DNA of 64,000 bases. Origin: Actinoallomurus bryophytorum. GTDB lineage: Bacteria; Actinomycetota; Actinomycetes; Streptosporangiales; Streptosporangiaceae. A model generated the notes under the pieces. It was not told the DNA's origin. It searched no databases and was given only the letters and a program-made list of their open reading frames with translations. The position numbers and the translations under genes are program-made. The first letter of the stretch is position 1. The number at the start of each line of letters is the position of its first letter. Of this stretch, positions 41,883-50,526 are shown piece by piece. The stretch spans positions 3,782,001 to 3,846,000 of the forward strand of contig NZ_VFOZ01000001.1 of assembly GCF_006716425.1 (NCBI RefSeq). Reading direction: 5' to 3'.

Positions 41883-42749
41883 ATGACAGCAGTGGCCGGC
41901 CGATCTGTGGCAGGTGTCGCCGTGTGCCTGGCGCTCGCGGTATCGCTCACGGGTTGCCGGACGAACGGGGGCAGGAGCGCGGCGCCACGGGGCAGCACTC
42001 CCACGGGGACCCTCACGGCGGCGCGGGCGTTAGAGCAGGCGTCGGAGCGGGCAGCCCGCCTCACATCGGTCCGGGGCGGATTCTCCGTCTCCGGCATCTC
42101 CGCCTCTGGCGAGGATGAAGGGCCGCGGAGCGGGTCGAAAGGCGATCTGAAGCTCCGGTTGAAGCCGACCTCGGCCACGATGTTCAAAACCCGCGACTGG
42201 AGCGAGACCTTCGTCGGGGACCGCCTCTACCTCAAGTTTCCCGTCATGTCCCAAATCACCGGCAAGACCTGGGTGAGCTTCCCGCTCGACGATCCGGGTG
42301 CGAAGAGAGGCTACGAGCCTCAGGCCCTGGAGACCGAGAGGCATGAGTGGGACCCGGATCTGTACGCCAAGATGTTCACCGCGTCAAAGGACGCGCAGGT
42401 GATGGGTGCGGAGCCGGTCGGTAATGTCAGGACCATTCACTACAAGGGCACCCTCACCCTCAAGGACACGCTGGCCGTGCTGGGTCCGGCCAAGGGATCC
42501 CAGGTGAAGGCCGCTTTCGAGCTGGCCTACGGCGACAAGCTGGACTTCGACGCGTGGGTCGACGGGCAGCGACTGACCCGCAAGATCACGATAGCCACTC
42601 CACTCGAGGCCACGACGAAGGCGAAGGTGACCATCGTCTACCGGGACTTCGACGTCCCGGTCTCGATCACGGCACCTCCTGCCGGCGAGGTGATCGACGG
42701 TAAGAAGTTCGAGGTGGACGGAGGCGACGTCCCCGACATCCCCGTCTGA
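41883..42749 (+). CDS. LppX/LprAFG-type lipoprotein 3 (most divergent)
   Basis: 288 residues from ATG 41883 with GGAGGAAC upstream. Signal MTAVAGRSVAGVAVCLALAV, lipobox LTGC. Shares AGKTWVSF-like core (ITGKTWVSFPLDD), GNVRTIHYKGTLTLKDTLAV and FDAWVDGQRLTRKITIATPL with its neighbours but the central part differs, with charged YEPQALETERHEWDPDLYAK. Same family, diverged copy. Confidence 0.85.
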   Translation: MTAVAGRSVAGVAVCLALAVSLTGCRTNGGRSAAPRGSTPTGTLTAARALEQASERAARLTSVRGGFSVSGISASGEDEGPRSGSKGDLKLRLKPTSATMFKTRDWSETFVGDRLYLKFPVMSQITGKTWVSFPLDDPGAKRGYEPQALETERHEWDPDLYAKMFTASKDAQVMGAEPVGNVRTIHYKGTLTLKDTLAVLGPAKGSQVKAAFELAYGDKLDFDAWVDGQRLTRKITIATPLEATTKAKVTIVYRDFDVPVSITAPPAGEVIDGKKFEVDGGDVPDIPV

Positions 42750-42762
42750 CCACCCCATCGGC

Positions 42763-42797
42763 GAACGCGCCTCGTGCCTGGATCACGAGGTGCGTTC
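42763..42797 (+). terminator. hairpin after lipoprotein gene 3
   Basis: GAACGCGCCTCGTG pairs with CACGAGGTGCGTTC across a 7-base loop with one G-T pair; then GTGCGTTCC. Confidence 0.75.
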
Positions 42798-42901
42798 GTG
42801 CGTTCCTTGAGGAGGGAGTGAACCGGTGTGGTGCGTGCTGCGTCAGATCACTGGGCCGATCTCCGCCGGAGTCGTTCCCCTTACCTTGAGAGGAATTCGC
42901 T

Positions 42902-43783
42902 ATGACACCAAAGGCAGGCCGGTACGTGGCCGGAGCCGCGGCGGGGCTGGCGGTCGCGCTGTCCCTCACGGCCTGCAAGGGCACCGCTGACAAGGCCGCG
43001 GCGCCGGGTGGGGACAAGCCGGGCGGCGTGCACCTGCCGACCGCGCAGGACGCGTTGGCCAAGGTGTCGAGCCAGACCGCCGGCCTCAAGTCGTTCCGGG
43101 CGACGATGTCCATGTCCACCGGCGCGTCCGGCCAGCAGACCCGGTTCACGGGCAAGCTGGCGTACCGGCTGAAGCCGACCTTGGCCATGAAGTTCGTCAT
43201 CCCCTCGATGAACGTCGGCGGCCGCACGTCGCCGGGCATCAGCGAGATCCTCGTCGGCAACGAGCTCTACATGAAGATGCCGGCGCTGGCGGCCAGGTCG
43301 GGCAAGCCGTGGGTCGGCCTCTCGTTCGACAAGCTCAAAAAGTCCAGCGGCCTCGATCTCAAGGCGATGGGGGACCAGGGGAGCCAGGGCGACCCGACGA
43401 TGAACGCCAAGATGCTCACCGCCTCCAAGGACGTCCGTTCGGTCGGCACGGAGACGGTCGGCGGTGTCTCCACCACCCACTACCAGGGCACTTTCGCGAT
43501 GCAGGACGCGCTGACGAAGCTGGACGGCGAGCAGCGCGCCCAGGCGCAGAAGTCTCTGGGGCAGTCCGGGATCGACAAGATGGCCTTCGACATCTGGGTC
43601 GACGGACGGCAGTTGCCGCGCAAGATGAGCATGGCGACCCCGCCCGGCGCGAAGCCGGACATGAAGATGACCATGACCTACACCGCCTTCAACGCCCCGC
43701 TCTCGATCACGGCTCCCCCGAAGAGCCAGGTCGCGGACGGTTCCGACCTCATGGGCGGTGGCGGCGCGAACCAGCCCGCCTGA
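42902..43783 (+). CDS. LppX/LprAFG-type lipoprotein 4
   Basis: 293 residues, preceded by TTGAGAGGAATTCGCT. Signal MTPKAGRYVAGAAAGLAVAL, lipobox LTAC. Closest to gene 2: LKSFRATMSMSTGASGQQTR, LYMKMPALAARSGKPWVGLS, VGGVSTTHYQGTFAMQDALT, FDIWVDGRQLPRKMSMATPP, and the shared LSITAPPKSQVADG near the end. Gly-rich C-terminus. Confidence 0.86.
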   Translation: MTPKAGRYVAGAAAGLAVALSLTACKGTADKAAAPGGDKPGGVHLPTAQDALAKVSSQTAGLKSFRATMSMSTGASGQQTRFTGKLAYRLKPTLAMKFVIPSMNVGGRTSPGISEILVGNELYMKMPALAARSGKPWVGLSFDKLKKSSGLDLKAMGDQGSQGDPTMNAKMLTASKDVRSVGTETVGGVSTTHYQGTFAMQDALTKLDGEQRAQAQKSLGQSGIDKMAFDIWVDGRQLPRKMSMATPPGAKPDMKMTMTYTAFNAPLSITAPPKSQVADGSDLMGGGGANQPA

Positions 43784-43794
43784 CCCGGTCCTGA

Positions 43795-43843
43795 AGTACG
43801 CGCCCGCCGACGTGATTTGGAGTACACGCGACGGGCGCGTACT
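43795..43843 (+). terminator. hairpin after lipoprotein gene 4
   Basis: AGTACGCGCCCG pairs with CGGGCGCGTACT across a 25-base loop, followed by CTTTTGT; separates the lipoprotein array from rplJ. Confidence 0.7.
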
Positions 43844-43854
43844 CTTTTGTCTGC

Positions 43855-44030
43855 CGAAGACCGCCGGTCGTCACCCGCATGGGTGACCGAAGGTCCCGCA
43901 CAGCGGGTGGCCAGCGCAGGTGATGACGAGAGCTCTGACGCGACATGCGTCCACAGCCCCCGCGCGCCTGCGCCGGGGCTTTCCTGTTGTTACGGGCCTT
44001 CCCTGCCGGCGTACATCTGGAAGGAGGCCC
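43855..44030 (+). ncRNA. ribosomal protein L10 leader (rplJ-rplL mRNA leader)
   Basis: Upstream of rplJ is a structured leader: hairpin GTCACCC (43870-43876) / GGGTGAC (43881-43887), CCCGCACAGCGGG, and a late stem AGCCCC (43955-43960) with inner GCGC pairing / GGGGCT (43975-43980) followed by TTCCTGTTGTT. Placement and architecture match the L10 leader that binds L10-L12 for autoregulation. Confidence 0.65.
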
Positions 44031-44621
44031 ATGGCGAGGGCGGACAAGGCGGCAGCGGTCGCCGAGCTCAAGGATGCGTTCGAGAGCTCGAGCGGTGCCA
44101 TGCTGACCGAGTACCGCGGGCTCACCGTGGCGCAGCTCAGTGAGCTGCGACGGTCCCTCGGAGACAATGCACGGTTCGCCGTGGTGAAGAACACGCTGAC
44201 CAAGATCGCGGCTCGCGAGGCCGGGATCGCCGAGGAACTCGAGCAGCTGCTCCAGGGTCCGTCGGCGATCGCGTTCGTCAGCGGTGACGTGGTCGAGGCC
44301 GCCAAGGGCCTGCGTGACTTCGCCAAGGCCAACCCGGATCTGGTGATCAAGGGTGGTGTCGTCGACGGTAAGCCGATGACGCCCGACGAGATCACCAAGC
44401 TCGCCTCCCTCGAGTCGCGCGAGGTTCTCCTCGCCAAGCTCGCGGGCGCGATGAAGGCGTCGATGGGCAATGCCGCCGCCGTCTTCAACGCCCTGCCGGT
44501 CAAGACCGCGCAGCTGGCGGAGGCCCTCAGGGCCAAGCGCGAGAGCGAGGCGCCCGCAGAGGCGTCTGCGGAGGCGCCCGCCGAGGCGGCCGAAGCATCC
44601 GAAGCATCCGACGAGGGTTGA
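44031..44621 (+). CDS. rplJ: 50S ribosomal protein L10
   Basis: 196 residues from ATG 44031 with GGAAGGAGG four bases upstream. Blocks: [60 protein letters not shown]. Forms the stalk base with L7/L12. C-terminal Ala/Glu-rich tail ([20 protein letters not shown]) is longer than in Gram-negatives, as in many actinomycetes. Confidence 0.97.
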   Translation: MARADKAAAVAELKDAFESSSGAMLTEYRGLTVAQLSELRRSLGDNARFAVVKNTLTKIAAREAGIAEELEQLLQGPSAIAFVSGDVVEAAKGLRDFAKANPDLVIKGGVVDGKPMTPDEITKLASLESREVLLAKLAGAMKASMGNAAAVFNALPVKTAQLAEALRAKRESEAPAEASAEAPAEAAEASEASDEG

Positions 44622-44687
44622 TCCCGCGGTCGTAACAGACCTTTTGGTACGTGGCCCCGAGCGGGCCGAGAACGGAGCACAAACATC

Positions 44688-45077
44688 ATGGCGAAGCTCA
44701 GCACCGACGAGCTGCTGGACACCTTCAAGGAGATGACCCTCCTCGAGCTGTCGGAGTTCGTGAAGCAGTTCGAAGAGACCTTCGACGTCAAGGCCGCCGC
44801 GCCCGTCGCGGTCGCCGCCGCCGGCCCCGCCGGCGCGGGCGCCGCTGCCGAGGCCCCCGAGGAGCAGGACGAGTTCGACGTCATCCTCGAGGGTGCCGGC
44901 GACAAGAAGATCCAGGTCATCAAGGAGGTGCGCTCCCTCACCAGCCTGGGCCTCAAGGAGGCCAAGGACCTGGTCGACGGCGCGCCCAAGCCGCTGCTGG
45001 AGAAGGTCACCAAGGAGGCCGCCGAGAAGGCCAAGGAGGCCCTCGAGAAGGCCGGCGCCTCGGTGACCGTCAAGTAG
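44688..45077 (+). CDS. rplL: 50S ribosomal protein L7/L12
   Basis: 129 residues. N-terminal dimerisation segment [20 protein letters not shown], Ala-rich hinge ([20 protein letters not shown]) and C-terminal factor-binding domain [40 protein letters not shown]. 66 bases after rplJ and the end of this transcription unit (terminator 45110-45139). Confidence 0.97.
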   Translation: MAKLSTDELLDTFKEMTLLELSEFVKQFEETFDVKAAAPVAVAAAGPAGAGAAAEAPEEQDEFDVILEGAGDKKIQVIKEVRSLTSLGLKEAKDLVDGAPKPLLEKVTKEAAEKAKEALEKAGASVTVK

Positions 45078-45405
45078 CAATACGTAGTAACCTGCTTCAC
45101 CGCCGAACGGGGGCGGTCGTCCGTACGGGCGACCGCCCCTTCGCGTTCGTCGGGTTCCCCTTCACAGCACTTTGTTGGACCGCTAGTCTCATAAGATCTA
45201 GTAACGATCTGCTTACAAGGCCGACGGTGAGACCACGACGTTGGCACAAGCCCCCTCCAATAGGGGGAAGGACGACTACGGTAGTTGCACGCTTACACGG
45301 AGCCGCGCCGCCACCCCTGCGGCGGCGCTGTACGAAACGGCTACGTGACTCAGCGGTAACTCGCTCGTTGTACCGGATACCCCCCGGCCGGACGAAAGGT
45401 GACGA
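45078..45405. other. rplL terminator and mce-operon leader
   Basis: No gene. GGGGCGGTCGTCCG (45110-45123) pairs with CGGGCGACCGCCCC (45126-45139) and is followed by TTCGCGTTCG, the rplL terminator. An AT-richer patch at 45180-45215 probably holds the mce promoter, but no clear -35/-10 pair was settled. A second stem, GCGCCGCC (45305-45312) / GGCGGCGC (45321-45328), lies in the leader. Confidence 0.7.
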
Positions 45406-46413
45406 GTGGGCGTCGAAATCAGAGTCGATGGACTGACCAAGTCCTTCGGACGTCAGGTCATCTGGGAGGACGTGACGCTGACTCTGCCTGCCGGAGAGAT
45501 CTCCGTCCTCCTCGGACCGTCCGGCACCGGCAAGTCGGTCTTCCTCAAGACGCTCGTCGGGCTGCTCAAGCCCGACCGCGGTCACTGCTGGATCGGCGAT
45601 CGCGACATGCCTCATCTCCGTGAGCATGATCTGTACGAGACCCGCAAGCTGTTCGGCGTCCTGTTCCAGGACGGCGCGCTCTTCGGCTCGATGAACCTCT
45701 TCGACAACATCGCGTTCCCGCTGCGGGAGCACACGAAGAAGTCCGAGTCGGCGGTCAAGAAGATCGTCATGGAAAAGATGGAGATGGTCGGCCTGCTCGG
45801 GGCCGAACGAAAACTTCCCGGCGAGATCTCCGGAGGCATGCGCAAGCGCGCCGGCCTGGCCCGCGCGCTCGTGCTCGACCCAGAGATCATCCTGTGTGAC
45901 GAGCCCGACTCCGGCCTGGACCCGGTACGTACGGCGTACCTCAACCAGCTGATCGTCGATCTCAACGCCGAGACCCACGCGACCGTGCTGATCGTCACCC
46001 ACGACATCAACACCGCGCGTACCGTCCCGGACAACATCGGCCTGCTGTTCCGGCGGGAGCTGGTGATGTTCGGTCCGCGCGAGATGCTGCTGTCGAGCGA
46101 CGAGCCGGTGGTCCGCCAGTTCCTCAACGCGCGCAAGGTCGGCCCGATCGGGATGTCGGAGGAAAAGGACGTCTCCGAGCTGGAGGCCGAGGCACGCATG
46201 GGACACGACCCGGGCGTGTTGCCTCCCATCCCGCCCCAGCTGATGACCGGGGACGGCCGCCTCCGCACGACCCAGCGGGCGCCGGGTGAGTGGCTGCGCG
46301 CCAACGGCATCGTCCCGCCGCCTGGATCGTTCGTCGACGAGGCCGGCCGTAACTGGCTCGAAGAATGGCCGCGTTACGTCGCGGAGCGGACCCCCGTCGG
46401 GGGCGGTCGCTGA
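45406..46413 (+). CDS. ABC transporter ATP-binding protein of the Mce system (Mkl/MlaF-like)
   Basis: 335 residues from GTG 45406 with GAAAGG upstream. Walker A GPSGTGKSVFLKTL near residue 37, signature ISGGMRKRAGLARALVLDPE near 140, Walker B IILCDEPDSGLD, H-loop THDINTART. A C-terminal extension of about 80 residues beyond the ATPase core is typical of Mkl. Powers lipid import by the YrbE permeases and Mce proteins encoded next. The stop shares a base with the next ATG. Confidence 0.93.
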   Translation: MGVEIRVDGLTKSFGRQVIWEDVTLTLPAGEISVLLGPSGTGKSVFLKTLVGLLKPDRGHCWIGDRDMPHLREHDLYETRKLFGVLFQDGALFGSMNLFDNIAFPLREHTKKSESAVKKIVMEKMEMVGLLGAERKLPGEISGGMRKRAGLARALVLDPEIILCDEPDSGLDPVRTAYLNQLIVDLNAETHATVLIVTHDINTARTVPDNIGLLFRRELVMFGPREMLLSSDEPVVRQFLNARKVGPIGMSEEKDVSELEAEARMGHDPGVLPPIPPQLMTGDGRLRTTQRAPGEWLRANGIVPPPGSFVDEAGRNWLEEWPRYVAERTPVGGGR

Positions 46414-47261
46414 TGGCCACGCACGCCAGGGCACCCGAGCGCGTGGAGCCCGATCCCGAGCCGAGGCCGAGCAGGCTCGCGCCGGTCGCGGACGGTGCCG
46501 TCAACGTCATCTTCCGCGAGCCGGGCCGGTTCTTCGCCATGTCGCTCGACACCATCCGGGCGGCGTTCAAGTGGCCGTTCCAGTGGCGGGAGTTCCTCCA
46601 GCAGGCGTGGTTCATCGTCAGCGTGACGGTGGCACCCACGATCATGGTCGCCATCCCGTTCGGCGCCATCCTGTCGCTGCAGGTCGGCAACCTCATCCGG
46701 CAGCTCGGCGCGCAGTCGCAGACCGGCTCGACCGCGGTGCTGGCGATCGTCCGTGAGGCCAGCCCGATCGTGACCGCGCTCCTGATCGCCGCCGCGGCCG
46801 GATCGGCGATCTGCGCCGACCTCGGCGCCCGGAAGATCAGGGAAGAGATCGACGCGATGGAGGTGCTCGGCATCAACCCGCTGCACCGTCTCGTGGTGCC
46901 GCGGGTGCTCGCCTGCGCCTTCGTCGGGCTCTTCCTCAACGGCATCGTGTCGGTCGTCGGCATCGCCGGCGGCTACATCTTCAACGTCATGCTGCAGGGC
47001 GGCACGCCGGGCGCGTACATGTCCTCCTTCAGTGGTCTCGCCCAGCTTCCCGACCTCTACCAGGCGGAGGTCAAGGCACTGGTGTTCGGCGTGACCGCCG
47101 CGCTGGTCGCCTCCTACAAGGGGCTGACCGCCTCCGGAGGTCCCAAGGGCGTCGGTGACGCCGTCAACCAGACCGTCGTCATCGCGGCCATGGCCCTGTT
47201 CGTGGAGAACTTCGTGCTCAGCGCGCTGTACTTCCAGCTCGTGCCGCAGAAGGGAATGTGA
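46413..47261 (+). CDS. YrbE/MlaE-type permease A of the Mce system
   Basis: 282 residues from ATG 46413. MlaE fold with N-terminal amphipathic segment (FREPGRFFAMSLDTIRAAFK), five to six helices and the signature REEIDAMEVLGINPLHRLVV followed by PRVLACAFVGLFLNGIVSVV. The EID-MEVLGI motif couples to the ATPase. Start overlaps the previous stop; the end overlaps the next start. Confidence 0.93.
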   Translation: MATHARAPERVEPDPEPRPSRLAPVADGAVNVIFREPGRFFAMSLDTIRAAFKWPFQWREFLQQAWFIVSVTVAPTIMVAIPFGAILSLQVGNLIRQLGAQSQTGSTAVLAIVREASPIVTALLIAAAAGSAICADLGARKIREEIDAMEVLGINPLHRLVVPRVLACAFVGLFLNGIVSVVGIAGGYIFNVMLQGGTPGAYMSSFSGLAQLPDLYQAEVKALVFGVTAALVASYKGLTASGGPKGVGDAVNQTVVIAAMALFVENFVLSALYFQLVPQKGM

Positions 47262-48121
47262 TGGGCACGGTCGGCGCGGGTACGCGCGGCGGGCTCCGTA
47301 CGGCGAAACGCATCATCGACGCGCCGATGGAGAAGCTGGAGGACTTCGGTCACCAGATGGCCTTCTACGTCCGCGCCTTCGCGTGGGTGTGGCGAGTCAT
47401 CGTCCGCTACAAAAAAGAGGTCATCCGGCTGCTGGCCGAGGTCAGCCTGGGCACCGGTGGCCTGGCCGTCATGGGCGGCAGCGTCGCGATCGTCGCCTTC
47501 ATGACGTTCTTCACCGGCACCGAGGTCGGCCTCCAGGGCTACAACGCGCTGAACCAGATCGGCAGCGCGGCGTTCGCCGGCTTCGTCTCCGCCTACTTCA
47601 ACACACGTGAGCTGGCGCCCACGGTCTCGGCCCTGGCCCTGTCCGCGACGGTCGGCTGCGGCTTCACCGCCCAGCTCGGCGCGATGCGGATCAGCGACGA
47701 GATCGACGCGCTGGAGGTCATGGGCGTCCCGTCGCTGCCGTTCCTGGTGACGACCCGGCTCGTGGCCGGCATGCTCGCGGTCATCCCGCTGTACGTCATC
47801 GGCCTGCTGGCCTCGTTCTTCGCCACCCGGGTGATCGTCACGACGGCGTTCGGCCAGTCCAGCGGCACCTATGACCACTACTTCTATCTGTTCCTACCGC
47901 CGCATGACGTCCTGTGGTCCTTCGGCAAGGTGCTCGTCTTCGCCATCCTCGTCATGCTCATCCACTGCTACTACGGCTACAACGCCAGCGGCGGACCGGC
48001 GGGCGTCGGTGTGGCCGTCGGGCGTGCCGTACGCACGAGTCTCGTGGTCGTCAACATCGTGGACCTGCTCATGGGCATGGCGATCTGGGGCACCACGACG
48101 ACCGTTCGGATCGCGGGCTGA
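47261..48121 (+). CDS. YrbE/MlaE-type permease B of the Mce system
   Basis: 286 residues from ATG 47261 (GTG 47258 also possible). Same fold as permease A with the coupling motif RISDEIDALEVMGVPSLPFL then VTTRLVAGMLAVIPLYVIGL, and C-terminal GPAGVGVAVGRAVRTSLVVV. The two permeases form the inner-membrane channel. Confidence 0.93.
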   Translation: MGTVGAGTRGGLRTAKRIIDAPMEKLEDFGHQMAFYVRAFAWVWRVIVRYKKEVIRLLAEVSLGTGGLAVMGGSVAIVAFMTFFTGTEVGLQGYNALNQIGSAAFAGFVSAYFNTRELAPTVSALALSATVGCGFTAQLGAMRISDEIDALEVMGVPSLPFLVTTRLVAGMLAVIPLYVIGLLASFFATRVIVTTAFGQSSGTYDHYFYLFLPPHDVLWSFGKVLVFAILVMLIHCYYGYNASGGPAGVGVAVGRAVRTSLVVVNIVDLLMGMAIWGTTTTVRIAG

Positions 48122-48169
48122 GGCCGAGATGAGTGTCGCGATGATGTCGGGTGATCCGGAGGAGAGCGC

Positions 48170-49474
48170 ATGAGTTCGACGGTCTCAGGCGGCTCGTGGT
48201 CGGAGCGCCTGCGCTACCGGCTCTACGGGCTGGCGTTCGTGATCGTCGTCGTCCTGCTCGTACTGCTGATGCTCGCGCAGTACAACAAGGCGTTCACCCC
48301 GGTCTACCGGGTCACGGTGAACGCCGACCGGGCCGGCCTGCAACTCGTCCCGCACTCCGACGTGAAGGTGCGCGGACTGATCGTCGGCGAGGTCAAGGGC
48401 ATCCGCTCCACGCCGACCGGCGCCGCGATCGACCTCGCGCTCGACCCGGGAAAGGCGGCGCTGGTCCCGGACAACTCCTCGGCCCGCATGCTGCCCAAGA
48501 CGGTGTTCGGTGAGAAGTACGTCGACCTCGTGCCGCCGGCGACCAACCCCGGGCCGCACCTGAAGAGCGGCGACGTCATCGCCCAGGACAAGTCGACCAC
48601 CGCGGTCGAGGTCACCCAGCTCCTGGACGACATCATGCCGCTGCTCACCGCGGTCAAGCCGGAGAAGCTCAACGCCACTCTCAACGCCCTGGCCACCGCG
48701 CTGCAGGGCCGTGGTGAGGAGATCGGGCAGACGATCGACCTGGCCGACAGCTACCTCACGAAGCTCAACCCGCACCTGCCGACGATCATCCACGACCTGC
48801 GGCAGCTTTCCACCGTGAGCGACAACCTCAACGCCGCTGCGCCCGACCTGTTCACGATCATGCAGAACCTCCAGGTCAGCAGCCGCACGATCGTCGACAA
48901 GGAGCCGCAGCTGGTGTCCATTCTCGACAAGGGCATCAACCTGACCGGCAAGCTGACGCCGTTCGCCGAGGACAACGAGCCGCGGCTGGTGGGAGCCCAG
49001 CTCGCCAACCGGAAGGCACTCGCGCTCGTGGCGAAGTACTCCCCGAGCATCCCGTGTGTGTTCCAGGGCATGGCCAAGCTCCAGCCGAGACTGGTCAAGG
49101 CGGTCGGCGGCGGCCAGCCCGGCGTGCACGTCACGATCGAGCTGAGCAAGCCGCGCCCGGCGTTCAAGCCGGGCCTGGACACCCCGTCCTTCAAGGACCA
49201 GCGCAACCCGCGCTGCTATGGCCTGCCGAACCCCAAGGTGCCGTTCCCGCAGTACCAGACGCTGGACGGCACCGAGGATGACAAGTGGTGGTCCGGCGGC
49301 GCCGGCCGATCCCTGTCCGACGTTCTGATCAAGCCCGGCACCTCGACGGACGACGACGCGATGCTCAAGAGCCTCATGGGCCCGGCGATGGGCACCCCGG
49401 CGAACCAGGTGTCCGACATCGCCTCGCTGCTGTACGCCCCGGCCGCCAGCGGAATGATGGTGACGGTCAAGTGA
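48170..49474 (+). CDS. Mce-family protein 1 (MceA position)
   Basis: 434 residues, ATG 48170 with GGAGAG upstream. One N-terminal membrane helix (LAFVIVVVLLVLLMLAQYN), the MlaD/Mce domain VYRVTVNADRAGLQLVPHSD, VKVRGLIVGEVKGIRSTPTG, then a long helical region (about residues 150-300) forming the predicted substrate tunnel: LPTIIHDLRQLSTVSDNLNA. Secreted side, anchored. First of five Mce-domain genes. Confidence 0.92.
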   Translation: MSSTVSGGSWSERLRYRLYGLAFVIVVVLLVLLMLAQYNKAFTPVYRVTVNADRAGLQLVPHSDVKVRGLIVGEVKGIRSTPTGAAIDLALDPGKAALVPDNSSARMLPKTVFGEKYVDLVPPATNPGPHLKSGDVIAQDKSTTAVEVTQLLDDIMPLLTAVKPEKLNATLNALATALQGRGEEIGQTIDLADSYLTKLNPHLPTIIHDLRQLSTVSDNLNAAAPDLFTIMQNLQVSSRTIVDKEPQLVSILDKGINLTGKLTPFAEDNEPRLVGAQLANRKALALVAKYSPSIPCVFQGMAKLQPRLVKAVGGGQPGVHVTIELSKPRPAFKPGLDTPSFKDQRNPRCYGLPNPKVPFPQYQTLDGTEDDKWWSGGAGRSLSDVLIKPGTSTDDDAMLKSLMGPAMGTPANQVSDIASLLYAPAASGMMVTVK

Positions 49475-50490
49475 AGACGACCTCCGCGGCCATCAAGCTG
49501 ATCATCTTCGCGGTGATCGCGACGCTCTTCACAGCGGTGCTCGCCGTCACGATCTCCAACACGCAGTTCACCGCCAACACGAAGTACCGTCTGATCTTCA
49601 CCGACGCGGCCGGGGTTATCCCCGGCGACGAGGTCCGCATCGCGGGCGTACGCGTGGGCCAGGTCGACTCGATCAAGCTCTACCGCGGTGACCTCGCGCA
49701 GGTGACGGTCTCGGTGCTCAAGACCGAGACGCTGCCGCGCAGCACGCAGGCCCAGCTCCGCTACCGCAACCTGATGGGCCAGCGGTACGTCTCGCTGACC
49801 CAGGGCAACGGCCAGGGCGGCGCACTGCCGCCGAACGGCCTCATCCCGAAGGAGCAGACCCAGCCCGCGCTCGACCTGACGGCGCTGTTCAACGGCTTCC
49901 GGCCGCTGCTGCGCGCGATCAAGCCGCAGGACGTCAACCAGCTCTCGTACGAGATCATCCAGGTGCTCCAGGGCGAGGGCGGCACGGTCAACGGGCTGCT
50001 CGCACACGTGTCCTCGCTGACCCAGACGCTGGGCAACCGCGACGAGGTCATCGGCCGAGTGATCGACAACCTCGACAAGGTGATCACCACGATCGACTCG
50101 CGCGACCAGGAGGTCTCCTCGCTCATCACGGACCTGCGGAGCCTCGTCTCGGGCCTGTCCGGCGACCGTAAGGCGATCGGCGACTCCCTCGTCAGCGTGA
50201 ACCAGCTCATCGGCGCCACCAACGGCCTGCTCACCCAGGTGCGCCCCCCGCTCAAGCAGGACATCGCCACGCTCGGACAGCTCTCGAAGGTGCTCGCGGC
50301 CAACGGCGACAAGCTGGACGAGGCGTTCGCCTCGATGCCCACCAACTTCACGCTGCTCGACCGGGCGGCGTCCTACGGTTCCTTCTTCAACTTCTACCTC
50401 TGCAGCCTCGACGCCCAGATCGGGTTGCCCGGAAAGGTCTCCTACAACACCCCACAGATCGTGAACGAGAACGCCCGATGCAAAGGATGA
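49471..50490 (+). CDS. Mce-family protein 2 (MceB position)
   Basis: 339 residues from GTG 49471, overlapping the previous stop (GTGA). Membrane helix AIKLIIFAVIATLFTAVLAV, Mce domain YRLIFTDAAGVIPGDEVRIA then GVRVGQVDSIKLYRGDLAQV, helical region DEVIGRVIDNLDKVITTIDS and a C-terminal domain with two cysteines (YLCSLDAQIG, ARCKG). Confidence 0.92.
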   Translation: MKTTSAAIKLIIFAVIATLFTAVLAVTISNTQFTANTKYRLIFTDAAGVIPGDEVRIAGVRVGQVDSIKLYRGDLAQVTVSVLKTETLPRSTQAQLRYRNLMGQRYVSLTQGNGQGGALPPNGLIPKEQTQPALDLTALFNGFRPLLRAIKPQDVNQLSYEIIQVLQGEGGTVNGLLAHVSSLTQTLGNRDEVIGRVIDNLDKVITTIDSRDQEVSSLITDLRSLVSGLSGDRKAIGDSLVSVNQLIGATNGLLTQVRPPLKQDIATLGQLSKVLAANGDKLDEAFASMPTNFTLLDRAASYGSFFNFYLCSLDAQIGLPGKVSYNTPQIVNENARCKG

Positions 50491-50526
50491 TCCAGTTCTC
50501 GCTCGGGCGAGAAGGGGAGTACGGCC

